Of a stretch of 10,000 nucleotides of DNA, positions 1 through 5,797 are shown piece after piece. Each line of letters begins with the position of its first letter. Positions within the stretch are counted from its first letter, which is position 1. A model generated the notes under the pieces. It did not search any database. It saw only the letters and a program-made list of their open reading frames with translations, and was not told where the DNA came from. This DNA is from Zygnema cylindricum (taxonomy: Eukaryota > Streptophyta > Zygnematophyceae > Zygnematales > Zygnemataceae): positions 142,546-152,545 of the forward strand of contig JBBHKE010003210.1 in the NCBI GenBank assembly GCA_037447655.1. Reading direction: 5' to 3'. Position numbers and translations under genes: made by a program.

Positions 1-349
1 AAAATCGAACGAAAAAAAAAACTGCAACATGCCTGTCAGAAAAAAGAAAATTATTAAAAAAAAAAAAAAAATTGGACAAATAAACAACAAAAAAAAGAAC
101 AAAATGACAATAAAAAGATCACAAAAGGATGACAAATGAACAAATAAAAAGACAATAATTTAGTGAAAACCCAAAAAAACACGAGAAAACGCTAAAAAAA
201 CACTTAAATTTTGTAAAAAACTTTTACAAAAGAAAAAACAGTGTCTTAAAAGAACTAATTCCCAGTTTTCTTCTAAGAATTAGACAGAAAAAAGTTGGAC
301 GGAAAACCTTAAAAAACGCTTATAAACAAGTTTTGGGAAGAAAACATAC
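1..349 (-). other. A-rich intron-like sequence downstream of the RecD-like exon
   Basis: The plus strand is dominated by runs of A, so the minus strand is T-rich, as expected of an intron following the donor site at 349-344 (GTATGT on the minus strand). A possible acceptor (CTGACAG on the minus strand, near 42-35) is followed by only about 35 bases, rich in T and not recognisably coding, so I do not call a next exon. The stretch also holds a decayed copy of the neighbouring exon end, listed separately. Confidence 0.45.
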
Positions 350-412
350 CACATTAAAAGAAGAAATTCCTAGTTTTCCTTTATGAATAGGACTTAAAAC
401 TTGAACATTTTG
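181..412 (-). repeat. Imperfect tandem duplication (about 115 bp) of exon end plus donor
   Basis: Two adjacent segments, about 181-298 and 299-412, align with each other. Shared landmarks on the plus strand are GAAAAC followed by CTAAAAAA near 185 and 303, then CTTAAAAGAAC versus CATTAAAAGAAG, then CCCAGTTTTC versus CCTAGTTTTC, then a degenerate AAGAAT or TGAAT stretch. The upper copy covers the last part of the RecD-like exon (350-493), its donor site and the start of the intron. The lower copy keeps the KLGISSF-type reading for a few codons, but lacks the donor and leads nowhere. The duplication therefore looks like a dead copy that has drifted. The alignment was made by eye, so the boundaries are approximate. 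Confidence 0.6.
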
Positions 413-493
413 AATATTATCAAATCCCAAAGAAGGAATTCCTTTTTCCAAAGCCTCGTGAACCGCATCCATTATCGGTTCGTGGTCAGGAAC
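350..493 (-). CDS. Internal exon of a RecD2-like superfamily 1 DNA helicase (partial gene)
   Basis: This stretch is exactly 48 codons open on the minus strand. It is preceded by a long pyrimidine tract ending CTTAG and followed by the strong donor GTATGT. The peptide contains GIPSLGFDNIQNVQVLSP, then IHKGKLGISSFN. Bacterial RecD2 and ExoV alpha-type helicases have a matching segment: a helical stretch, then (F/L)DP..D(V/I)QVL(S/T/A)PM..G.(L/A)G...LN, between the motor motifs and the C-terminal helicase half. From family knowledge such enzymes are ATP-driven 5'-3' DNA helicases used in DNA repair; in a plant-like genome the product could be organelle-targeted, but nothing here shows that. No Walker A or other helicase motif was found in the window, so only one exon is supported. 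It could be part of a live gene extending past position 1 or a fragment; the decayed duplicate beside it leaves both options open. Confidence 0.62.
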
Positions 494-612
494 CTAAGAA
501 AAGAAAAAAAAAGAAAAAAAAAGGAAAAAAACGAAAGAAAAAAAGTAGAAAAAAAGAAGACAGAAAAAAAGAAAAAAGAAGAAAAAGGGAATTCTTGGGG
601 TTTTTATTTTTA
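494..612 (-). promoter_or_regulatory. Polypyrimidine tract and 3' splice site (minus strand)
   Basis: On the plus strand this is almost pure A and G (AAGAAAAGAAAAAAAAAG and similar). On the minus strand it is therefore a pyrimidine run of roughly 100 bases ending in TTTTCTTAG directly before the RecD-like exon. This is a textbook acceptor and supports the exon call. Lysine-rich plus-strand translations across it are by-products. Confidence 0.6.
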
Positions 613-927
613 GGATTCGTGAAAAACTGTATTGGGCCCAACACTAAATAATGTGGTATTATTATATACTAATAATATCAATAATTTGTACTGAATCAAA
701 TCACAAAAAAACACTCAACTTTTCCTGTTTCAAAACTCTTAAAAATATTCTCCACCTTTAAAAAAAAACCACAATCATATTTATTTTTCGAAAAAAAAAA
801 AAAAGCATTCGTTTCAGAAAATAACGAGTGCAAAAAAAAAAAATCAATGCCCTACAAAAAAAAATTCAACAAGAAACCACAGAAAACACCTAAAAAAAAC
901 CTCAAAAAGTACTGTTGTTTTCCAAAA
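613..927. other. A-rich stretch with no gene seen
   Basis: It contains several A homopolymers of 8-14 bases and AT-rich unique sequence. I found no exon with splice sites in either direction and no RNA gene. On the minus strand it could be intron of the RecD-like gene. Confidence 0.5.
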
Positions 928-1065
928 TCAGTTGAGCAAGAAAGAGAAAGGAGAGAGAAGAGAGTGAGAGAGGGGAAGGGAGGGAGGATGGGATGTCGGA
1001 GCGAGGGAGGGAGGGAGGGAGAGAGAGGGGGAGAGTGAGAGAGGTGGAGAGAGAGAAGGAGAGAA
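928..1065. repeat. GA-rich low-complexity block with GGGA runs
   Basis: The plus strand is nearly pure purine: GAGA units mixed with GAGGGAGGGAGGGAGG around 1000-1025. It is a degenerate microsatellite that could fold into triplex or G-rich structures. Serine/leucine/proline-rich minus-strand translations across it have no other support. A mirror-sense CT-rich block lies at 1786-1876. Confidence 0.8.
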
Positions 1066-1386
1066 ACAGAAACTGAAACTGAAACAGCAACAAAAAACAG
1101 AGATAACGTCGTAGACATTCGAGATTAAAAGCACTGGTTCCGAGAAAAATAGAAAGTTGTCAAACAAAGAGAATATTATACTCAAGTCCTCTTCACTGAA
1201 CAAAATACTAAATTATATTAATACTGATTTAAAAACTGAATGAAAAACCATATCCACTATTAAGGTGGTTTCAAAAAAAATGTGGTCCACACTAATAATC
1301 ACGCATTTGCTACCAGAAAATTTCCTCTAATAAAACTCCTTAAATATACAAACCAAAATGTAGAAGGAAATATCAACTTGTTACAG
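1066..1386. other. AT-rich stretch with no gene seen
   Basis: Unique AT-rich sequence between the GA block and element copy A. A minus-strand open frame (about 1203-1090) runs straight into the microsatellite and shows no recognisable domain. Confidence 0.45.
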
Positions 1387-1388
1387 TA

Positions 1389-1621
1389 CACTGCCCATCA
1401 GTATTAAATTTTAAGGATTAATGCGAAATTATAATATATAATACGAAATTAGAATATATAATATGAAATTAAAATATATAATACTAGTAAAGCAAAAGGA
1501 GGCATGGCAAATTGAAACACATTTCCTTAAATGGTGTTGATACACTATTATATGATTTTCGACCAAAAAAAGACGCGACCCAATTAGTGTTATTAACTCT
1601 CATAATGATGAGAAGGGTCGC
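1389..1621 (+). mobile_element. TA-flanked small non-autonomous element, copy A (right end degenerate)
   Basis: The left end starts CACTGCCCATCAGTATTA directly after the dinucleotide TA (1387-1388). Inside are three 20-bp units (1421-1480), then a core GGAGGCATGGCAAATTG ... CCTTAAATGGTGTTG (1498-1536), then TTTTCGACCAAAAAAAGACG (about 1556-1575). Copy B shares this order: a similar start, 20-bp units, a core with GGAGACGTGGCA and CCTTAAATAGTGTTG, and TTTTCGGCCAAAAAAGTCAC. The right terminus is not clear; a 7-bp inverted repeat GCGACCC/GGGTCGC (1575-1581, 1615-1621) sits where the end should be. No coding capacity, about 230 bp, TA-bounded ends: MITE-like. Confidence 0.55.
1421..1480 (+). repeat. 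Three tandem 20-bp units inside element copy A
   Basis: The units are ATGCGAAATTATAATATATA, ATACGAAATTAGAATATATA and ATATGAAATTAAAATATATA. Copy B has two related units at about 1980-2019. The unit number therefore differs between copies, as expected of a tandem array inside an older element. Confidence 0.8.
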
Positions 1622-1785
1622 ACAAAAAGACAAACAGTCCACACTAAAAAGGGATTTAAATGGAATATGACATAACAACTGCAAATAGAATTAACTTCAG
1701 AAAAAATAGTCTTATCGTCCAAAATCTTGGTTTTACAAAAGTTGACTGCAGAGCTCTTTTTTGTTTAATCATCGAACAGAACCTC

Positions 1786-1876
1786 TCCCGCCCTCTCTCC
1801 CTCACTCACTCCTTCCCTCCTCCCTCTCCCCTCCCTCCCTCCGTCCCTCTCTCCCTCTGCCTCTCTCTCCCTCTAG
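1786..1876. repeat. CT-rich low-complexity block
   Basis: The plus strand is CTCCCTCCCTCC- and CTCTCTCCCTCT-like throughout, with very few purines. It is the opposite-strand counterpart of the GA block at 928-1065. No gene is supported here. Confidence 0.8.
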
Positions 1877-1955
1877 ATTTAAAAAACAAAAATCTGTCCA
1901 TAGAAAGAGTTGATCTCAATTTAATCTAAAAATTTAAACAGTTGAAAAGGCTATT

Positions 1956-2151
1956 AACGTTAAGAATCTATTAGTGTTAATGCAAAATTAGGATATTTAG
2001 TACGAAATTAGAATATATAGTACTATTTAGTGCAGGGAGACGTGGCATATTGTAATCCACTCCCTTAAATAGTGTTGTTAATATTTTTTTTTTTCGGCCA
2101 AAAAAGTCACAACCGAATAAGTCTTATTGGTTATAATAACAATGGGCAGTG
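1956..2151 (+). mobile_element. TA-flanked small non-autonomous element, copy B (left end degenerate)
   Basis: The right end is AATGGGCAGTG followed by TA (2152-2153), the inverted counterpart of the copy A start CACTGCCCAT. The left end is worn but reads GAATCTATTAGTGTTAATG, like the orphan end D at 5181-5209 (GAATCGCTATTAGTGTTAATG). The core holds an imperfect inverted repeat: ACTATTTAGTGCAGGGAG (about 2021-2039) against CTCCCTTAAATAGT (about 2062-2076). No coding capacity. Copies A and B together with C define one family of about 200 bp. Confidence 0.6.
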
Positions 2152-2153
2152 TA

Positions 2154-2735
2154 GCACAGATCATATTTGCTATTCTTAAAATAGAAAAAAAAATAGAAAA
2201 CGTTTCCTAAAGAACAAATGTAAACTAAAGAAGAGATGGATCCAGAAATGAGTAAAAAAGATTGAAGGAAGGAAAACATTATGAGAACATGAATGAGCAC
2301 ATGAACTATTGTGGATCTAAAAAGAAATCTACAAGTAAAAAATAAACAGAAACGAAAATGCAACTAAAATAAAATCTAAAGTGAAATCTTAAAATGGGAT
2401 CTACAACAGAAACCTAAACGGAAACGGAACTTGAAACAAAACGATACAATGAAACAAAAAAGAATGGAATTGAGAGTCAAATCGACGACATTTTATCGAT
2501 AAAAAATAAAAAGGTATTTGCACTATCACTATTTAGAAAGGTTCCTAAAACAGAATTTCAAACTAAACTCAAAAACAAAATTTACCAAATTTCAAAAATC
2601 GAAGAAACAACCTATTTTATCAATAAATAAATAAATGAAAAAGAACATTTGTGTTTGTTTCCGAAGGTAATCAAATCTGCAACATTTACCGAATAATTAA
2701 TAATAAAGGTACCCACATTATCAAAAACGCTTTTT
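2154..2735. other. A-rich stretch with no gene seen
   Basis: It holds a loose AAAC/GAAAC-type quasi-repeat (about 2330-2460) and AT-rich unique DNA. If the GMPPA-like gene is intact this lies in its second intron. I looked for the next expected exon (VPNL...LIGFYEE-type wording) on the minus strand and did not find it. Confidence 0.45.
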
Positions 2736-2740
2736 CTCCG

Positions 2741-2819
2741 GGGGAGGGGAGGGGGGGGGGGAGAGGGGAGAGGGGGGGGGGGGGGGGGGGAGGGGGGGGG
2801 GGGGGGGGGAGAGGGGATA
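2741..2819 (+). repeat. Poly-G / G3A tract
   Basis: About 80 bases of almost pure G with a few single A interruptions, including uninterrupted G runs well over ten long. It has many possible G-quadruplex registers on the plus strand, and C-rich RNA would result on the minus-strand transcript. It begins about 20 bases inside intron 2 of the GMPPA-like gene. Lengths in such tracts are unreliable in most sequencing. Confidence 0.9.
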
Positions 2820-2839
2820 GGGTGGGGAAGGTATGTCAC

Positions 2840-2938
2840 CTTTTTGCAGGCTTGAATGGGATGGTTGACCATGGGCTGTCCGGCGATCGGAAAGAGAGGC
2901 TTGGGGACGTAGAGAGAGAGAGGGCGAAACCGGGGTAC
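2840..2938 (-). CDS. GMPPA: GMPPA-like GDP-mannose pyrophosphorylase subunit, exon 2 (one extra base)
   Basis: The minus strand reads TRFRPLSL, PKPLFPIAGQPMV, then NHPIQACKK. This is the nucleotidyltransferase signature that follows the GGPxKG loop in the alpha (regulatory) subunit of mannose-1-phosphate guanylyltransferase; in plants KONJAC proteins of this type stimulate GDP-mannose synthesis, which feeds glucomannan and ascorbate. The acceptor is CTGGCAG at 2945-2939 and the donor is GTGACA from 2839. Exon 1 leaves one base of a codon. Exon 2 is 99 bp, but the peptide needs two bases plus 32 codons, that is 98. The surplus lies in the CCCC run (plus-strand GGGG at 2932-2935). Without one C the join is GGPTKG-TRFRPLSL as in the family. 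Either an assembly error or a real frameshift. Later exons were not found. Confidence 0.85.
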
Positions 2939-2971
2939 CTGCCAGATGGAGAGAGTGAGAGAGAGAGAGAG

Positions 2972-2974
<3 letters not shown>

Positions 2975-3045
<71 letters not shown>
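2975..3045 (+). repeat. Uninterrupted (GA)n microsatellite, about 35 units
   Basis: Pure GAGA from just after a single C at 2974 up to the ACAAT at 3046. It is the longest perfect run of the array and probably variable in length between individuals. In plants GA repeats near a gene start can be bound by BBR/BPC GAGA-binding proteins; binding here is not shown by the sequence. Confidence 0.95.
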
Positions 3046-3048
<3 letters not shown>

Positions 3049-3157
3049 ATATATAAGAGAATGTGCAGATTTGTAGGTGGGAGTGAATGAGAGAGTGAGA
3101 GTGAGGGATCACAACAAATAAGAGGAAATGTGCAAATGTGCGAGTAGGAGCGATAGG

Positions 3158-3189
<32 letters not shown>

Positions 3190-3554
3190 TCACAACAAAT
3201 AGGAGGGAATGTGCAAATGAGCGAGTGAGAGAGAGAGAGAGCGAGAGAGAGAGGGGGGGAGAGAGGGGAGAGAGAGAGAGCGAGAGAGAGAGATCACGAG
3301 AGAGAGAGCGAGAGAGAGAGAGGGGGGGAGAGAGGGAGAGAGAGAGAGAGAGAGGGGGAGAGAGAGAGGGAGAGGGGGGGGGGGGGAGAGGGATCACAAT
3401 ACATAAGAGAAAATGTGCAGATTTGTAGGGTGGGAGTGAATGAGAAAGTGAGAGTGAGAGATCACAACAAATAAGAGGAAATGTGCAAATGTGCGAGTAG
3501 GAGCGAGAGGGGGAATGTGTGTGAGAGAGAGAGAGAGAGTGAAAGAGAGAGAGC

Positions 3555-3588
<34 letters not shown>

Positions 3589-3640
3589 TCACAACAAATA
3601 GGAGGGGAATGTGCAAATGTGCGGATAGGAGGGGGGGGGG
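3046..3640 (+). repeat. Higher-order repeat in the GA array: two blocks of three units (a-b-c, d-e-f)
   Basis: Six related units share the core ATCACAACAAATAAGAGG then AATGTGCAAATGTGCGAGTAGGAG. They start near 3046 (a), 3108 (b), 3189 (c), 3392 (d), 3460 (e) and 3587 (f). Units a and d share the variant GTGCAGATTTGTAGG ... GGGAGTGAATGAG. Units b and e share the most standard core. Units c and f share ACAAATAGGAGGG. The pattern therefore looks like a duplication of a three-unit block, offset about 350 bases at a/d and b/e and about 400 at c/f, where GA tracts have grown between the units. A (GT)n run lies inside at about 3157-3178. Confidence 0.8.
3157..3178 (+). repeat. (GT)n microsatellite inside the GA array
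   Basis: About ten to eleven GT units between higher-order units b and c. The corresponding place in the second block (after unit e) has only AATGTGTGTGAG, so the GT run expanded in the first block after the block duplication. Confidence 0.9.
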
Positions 3641-3700
3641 AGAGAGAGATGAGGGAGATCAGAGCAGGAGATCCATGAAAAAGGAAAACAGATCCAGAAA

Positions 3701-3706
<6 letters not shown>

Positions 3707-3774
<68 letters not shown>
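3707..3774 (+). repeat. Two adjoining (GA)n runs
   Basis: Runs of about 14 and 19 GA units, separated by one extra G at 3736. They close the microsatellite part of intron 1. Degenerate GAGA/GTGAG sequence follows to about 3955. Confidence 0.9.
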
Positions 3775-3778
<4 letters not shown>

Positions 3779-3965
3779 AGAAAGAGTATTAAAGAGATAA
3801 CATGAGTGAGAAAGAAAACTTGAGAGAGAGAGAGGAACAGAGGTTGAAAGAGAGAGGAGGAGAGAGTGAGAAAGAGAGAAGAGGAAGAGAGAGTGAGAAA
3901 GAGAGAGTTAGAAAAGAGAGAGAGAGTGAGAGAGAGGCAGACAGCGAGAGTAGATCCAAACAGAC

Positions 3966-4020
3966 CTTTGGTTGGCCCTCCAATCATAATAACTGCAATG
4001 GAACTGTCATCTCCTGCCAT
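3966..4020 (-). CDS. GMPPA: GMPPA-like GDP-mannose pyrophosphorylase subunit, exon 1
   Basis: It starts with ATG at 4020-4018 and reads MAGDDSSIAVIMIGGPTK, plus one base of the next codon. AVIMIGGPTKG is the start of the nucleotidyltransferase fold (first beta strand and the glycine-rich nucleotide-binding loop) of the alpha-type subunit. Animal proteins have a shorter leader (about three residues before AVILIGGP). Plant proteins have a leader of about this length and the same GGPTKG. The exon ends AAAG before GTCTGT. No in-frame ATG with better support lies upstream; the sequence before it is a pyrimidine-rich leader. The frame stays open into the intron, so naive translation yields a serine/leucine-rich tail that is not real protein. 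Certainty is high for the family and moderate for the gene being functional. Confidence 0.85.
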
Positions 4021-4200
4021 TCTGAGAAATCGGAGAAGGAGAGGGAGAGGGAGAGTGTGTGTGAGAGAGATAGAAGAGAAGCAGGAGAGGGAGAAATTGA
4101 GAAAGGAGAGTTAATGCCACAGCACATTTGTAGTGGGCAAAGTCTTTATTAGCATAAAAGTATCTTATGTCACGTCACGGTACTGTACTTAAGGTACATC
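4021..4200 (-). promoter_or_regulatory. Probable 5' leader and proximal promoter of the GMPPA-like gene
   Basis: On the minus strand the 90 bases before the ATG are CT-rich (CTCCCTCTCCCTCTCCTTCT), a common plant 5'-leader composition. Further up, at about 4172-4180, the minus strand reads TGACGTGAC, an ACGT-core element of the kind bound by plant bZIP factors. I see no strong TATA box; ATAAAG in GCTAATAAAG (about 4155-4146) is a weak candidate. The transcription start is not determined. Confidence 0.4.
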
Positions 4201-4969
4201 TTGTTTTGTACGAACTGTTATGTGTGGATTGCATTTGGAAAGTACAATGGTTTCTTTGTAATTTTAGGTGCTGTCTTTTACGAAATGTCCAACAGGATGT
4301 TCTAGTGTCGTAACGTGTATTATCTGTTATAAGAGGAAATCCTGAGCGTTAATTATTCGATGAACGGCTTAGGTTTCACTACAGGCCGTTTCTTTGTATG
4401 GTTATTACTGTAATTTCTGTTTGGAAAGTGCCGCCAACTGGCGATTACATGTTGTATTTACAACTAGAAGCGTTCCAGTTCACAATTTATCTGTATCTAC
4501 CCACCACGGTAACGCTACGTCTGTCACTCGTTGACATAAAAAAGTACGGCTACCGAAGATTCGGAAGAATCTCTTCCTGATGATTCGATGCCCAGCATTT
4601 TTGCACGTCATCATCATCCGTACTATTTGCCGGGAATTCGCTTTGTGTCCTATAGGCTCCTTTTTGCACAATCATTATACGGCTATTGGGACTGTATGTC
4701 TGTCCTATATCTCAAAAAGCCGCGATTTTCACAAAATTGCGATATTGACCATTTTTCCAAAAGTACAAATCTGCGTCAAGCCGTCAACTATTGGAAATTT
4801 TATTGACTGTTACCAAGTACAATACGCGTCTTACACATTATGTTACAGCATTTAGTTTGGGTATTATACTGGGTAACATTGAATTGTGTTTTCGCACTTT
4901 ATACCTATGGTACAGAATTACACGTGGCCAGTCTGTAACGGCGGAGAATGAATCTCAGTTGTTATATAC
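4201..4969. other. Unassigned sequence, no supported gene
   Basis: Base composition is more balanced than in the flanks. The longest suggestive plus-strand frame is about 4541-4806. It opens with an acidic stretch (EDSEESLPDDSMPS) and continues YYLPGIRF...LFAQSLYGYWDC before a stop. It overlaps other open frames on both strands, lacks a start codon before the acidic part, has no recognisable domain and no clear splice sites. I leave it as a possible decayed exon only. Confidence 0.35.
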
Positions 4970-5172
4970 TACACCGCGAATCGTTATTAGCGCTGAGAAA
5001 TTATTAGAGTAAAGAAAAAATTAGCGTCGTTCATTCTAATTTAGTGCCAGGAGACGTGGCAGATTATGGTCCACGTCCTTAAATAGTGTAGTTTATTCTA
5101 TTTAGGGTATTAATGTCAAAATTTGAGGGCGCCGATATAGAGTTCATAACGCTAATAACGATTCGCGGTGTA
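4970..5172 (+). mobile_element. TA-flanked small non-autonomous element, copy C (complete, 203 bp including TA)
   Basis: Two perfect 23-bp inverted arms face each other: 4970-4992 (TACACCGCGAATCG then TTATTAGCG) and 5150-5172 (its reverse complement). The outermost TA of each arm is most simply the target duplication, leaving termini CACCGCG...CGCGGTG. The interior (5041-5091) carries the family core TTAGTGCCAGGAGACGTGG ... CCACGTCCTTAAATAGTG, itself an imperfect inverted repeat, also present in copies A and B. No coding capacity. TA target use is typical of the IS630/Tc1/mariner superfamily, whereas a CAC(C/T)G start recalls CACTA-type ends; the parent superfamily is open. Confidence 0.85.
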
Positions 5173-5180
5173 CAGTACAA

Positions 5181-5209
5181 TACACCGTGAATCGCTATTA
5201 GTGTTAATG
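5181..5209 (+). mobile_element. Orphan terminus D of the same element family
   Basis: TACACCGTGAATCGCTATTAG then TGTTAATG starts eight bases after the right end of copy C, in head-to-head orientation. It matches the 23-bp arm with two to three changes and continues with the TGTTAATG seen in copy B. After 5209 the similarity stops, and no inverted partner was found downstream. It is a truncated second insertion, or the remnant of an element into which C inserted. Confidence 0.7.
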
Positions 5210-5439
5210 TTTTTTTCGTCTCTTCAACACTTTGTCTCCGTACACACATGTCGATTGTGGATCTGACGGTTGCGAATGAAAGGTAAGATTCTCAGCTTCT
5301 GATTGGCGGTCTCAAATTGAAAATCGGACAAGTGTGTACGCAGAAAAGATGTATTAAGTGGCGAAAAACTTATTAACAGTAATAGAGATACACGCTGTAA
5401 ATTTCCTTTCTGCAAATTTTAGGGTTGTTGTCCTCGCGG
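5210..5439. other. No gene seen
   Basis: Unique sequence with CTGATTGGCGG at about 5298-5308, which reads as a CCAAT box (GCCAATCAG) on the minus strand. No clear transcription unit lies next to it, so a promoter role is not claimed. Confidence 0.35.
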
Positions 5440-5473
5440 TTAAACATATGTTTAAACATATGCTGTTAAACAC
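5440..5473. repeat. 18-bp perfect palindrome with repeated 11-mer
   Basis: CATATGTTTAAACATATG (5445-5462) is a perfect palindrome. It can also be read as two direct copies of TTAAACATATG (5440-5450 and 5452-5462), followed by a third partial TTAAACAC (5466-5473). It could be a dyad protein site or a slippage product. Confidence 0.85.
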
Positions 5474-5500
5474 CTTTATTACAAAACCTCGCGCAGATAC

Positions 5501-5720
5501 TTAGGGTGCGTCTCCATGTACTTGAAACTTAGAGAAAAAACTTTGTTTTTTAGCGCAGATCCGGCGGACCCGGATTTCGGGTGTCCCTATGTGTAACAAC
5601 GACATAGGGTACTTTCGCATGTAACCGAAACTTAGTCTTGTTACTTTGTTTTTTAGTGAAGATTCTCCGTACAATTTTCAGAGCATTCGGATGTAAACGA
5701 AAAAAACTTGTTACTTTACA
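5501..5720 (+). mobile_element. Harbinger-like left terminus with degenerate subterminal repeats
   Basis: TTA (5501-5503) is followed by GGGTGCGTCTCCATGTAC. A TTA target and a GGG(T/C)-type start are usual for PIF/Harbinger elements. Behind it come three degenerate units: CATGTACTTGAAACTTAG at 5514, CATGTAACCGAAACTTAG at 5618 and GATGTAAACGAAA at 5690. The first two are followed by TTTGTTTTTTAG(C/T)G. A stem CCCTATGT/ACATAGGG lies at 5585-5609. No right terminus (GGAGACGCACCC-TAA) was found in the rest of the window, so the element is incomplete or longer than the window shows. Confidence 0.4.
5585..5609. repeat. 8-bp stem, 9-base loop inverted repeat
   Basis: CCCTATGT at 5585-5592 and ACATAGGG at 5602-5609 are exact reverse complements. 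It lies between subterminal repeat units of the Harbinger-like terminus and probably belongs to that element. Confidence 0.7.
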
Positions 5721-5797
5721 AAGGTGACTCACGTAGACGTGTACGAAACACTGACAGGTGATATGATACACAAAATTATGCGAAACTTCAAACTCAC

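Larger units (their letters stand above)
2939..3965 (-). other. Intron 1 of the GMPPA-like gene, filled by a GA array
   Basis: It is bounded by a GTCTGT donor (minus strand, from 3965) and a GCAG acceptor (2942-2939), in the same phase as the exon ends. Nearly all of the 1027 bases are CT repeats on the transcribed sense strand, so the usual pyrimidine tract of an acceptor is present in extreme form. Translations through it (serine/leucine stretches over 300 residues on the minus strand, arginine/glutamate on the plus strand) are artefacts of the repeat. Confidence 0.8.

Noticed and set aside
401-613. Lysine-rich plus-strand frame
   Set aside because: It is the reverse side of the polypyrimidine tract before the RecD-like exon and has no independent support.
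1389-2151. One single 763-bp element bounded by CACTGCCCAT and ATGGGCAGTG
   Set aside because: The two ends do pair, but the interior contains the family core twice in the same orientation, with 20-bp units before each. Two separate copies with one worn end each fit better; a composite remains possible.
2640-2700. Candidate next GMPPA exon after a GTTGCAG acceptor on the minus strand (reads LITFGNK)
   Set aside because: The wording and length do not match the expected LIGFYEE segment, and no donor in the right phase follows.
2612-3616. 334-residue minus-strand open frame, mostly serine/leucine with proline runs
   Set aside because: It is the translation of the CT and poly-C repeats of intron 1 and intron 2. 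The only real protein inside it is the 32-residue GMPPA exon 2 segment.
3589-3965. Continuation of the exon 1 frame into a long serine/leucine tail on the minus strand
   Set aside because: A GT donor follows GGPTK and the family continues with TRFRPLSL, which is found in exon 2, so the tail is intron read-through.
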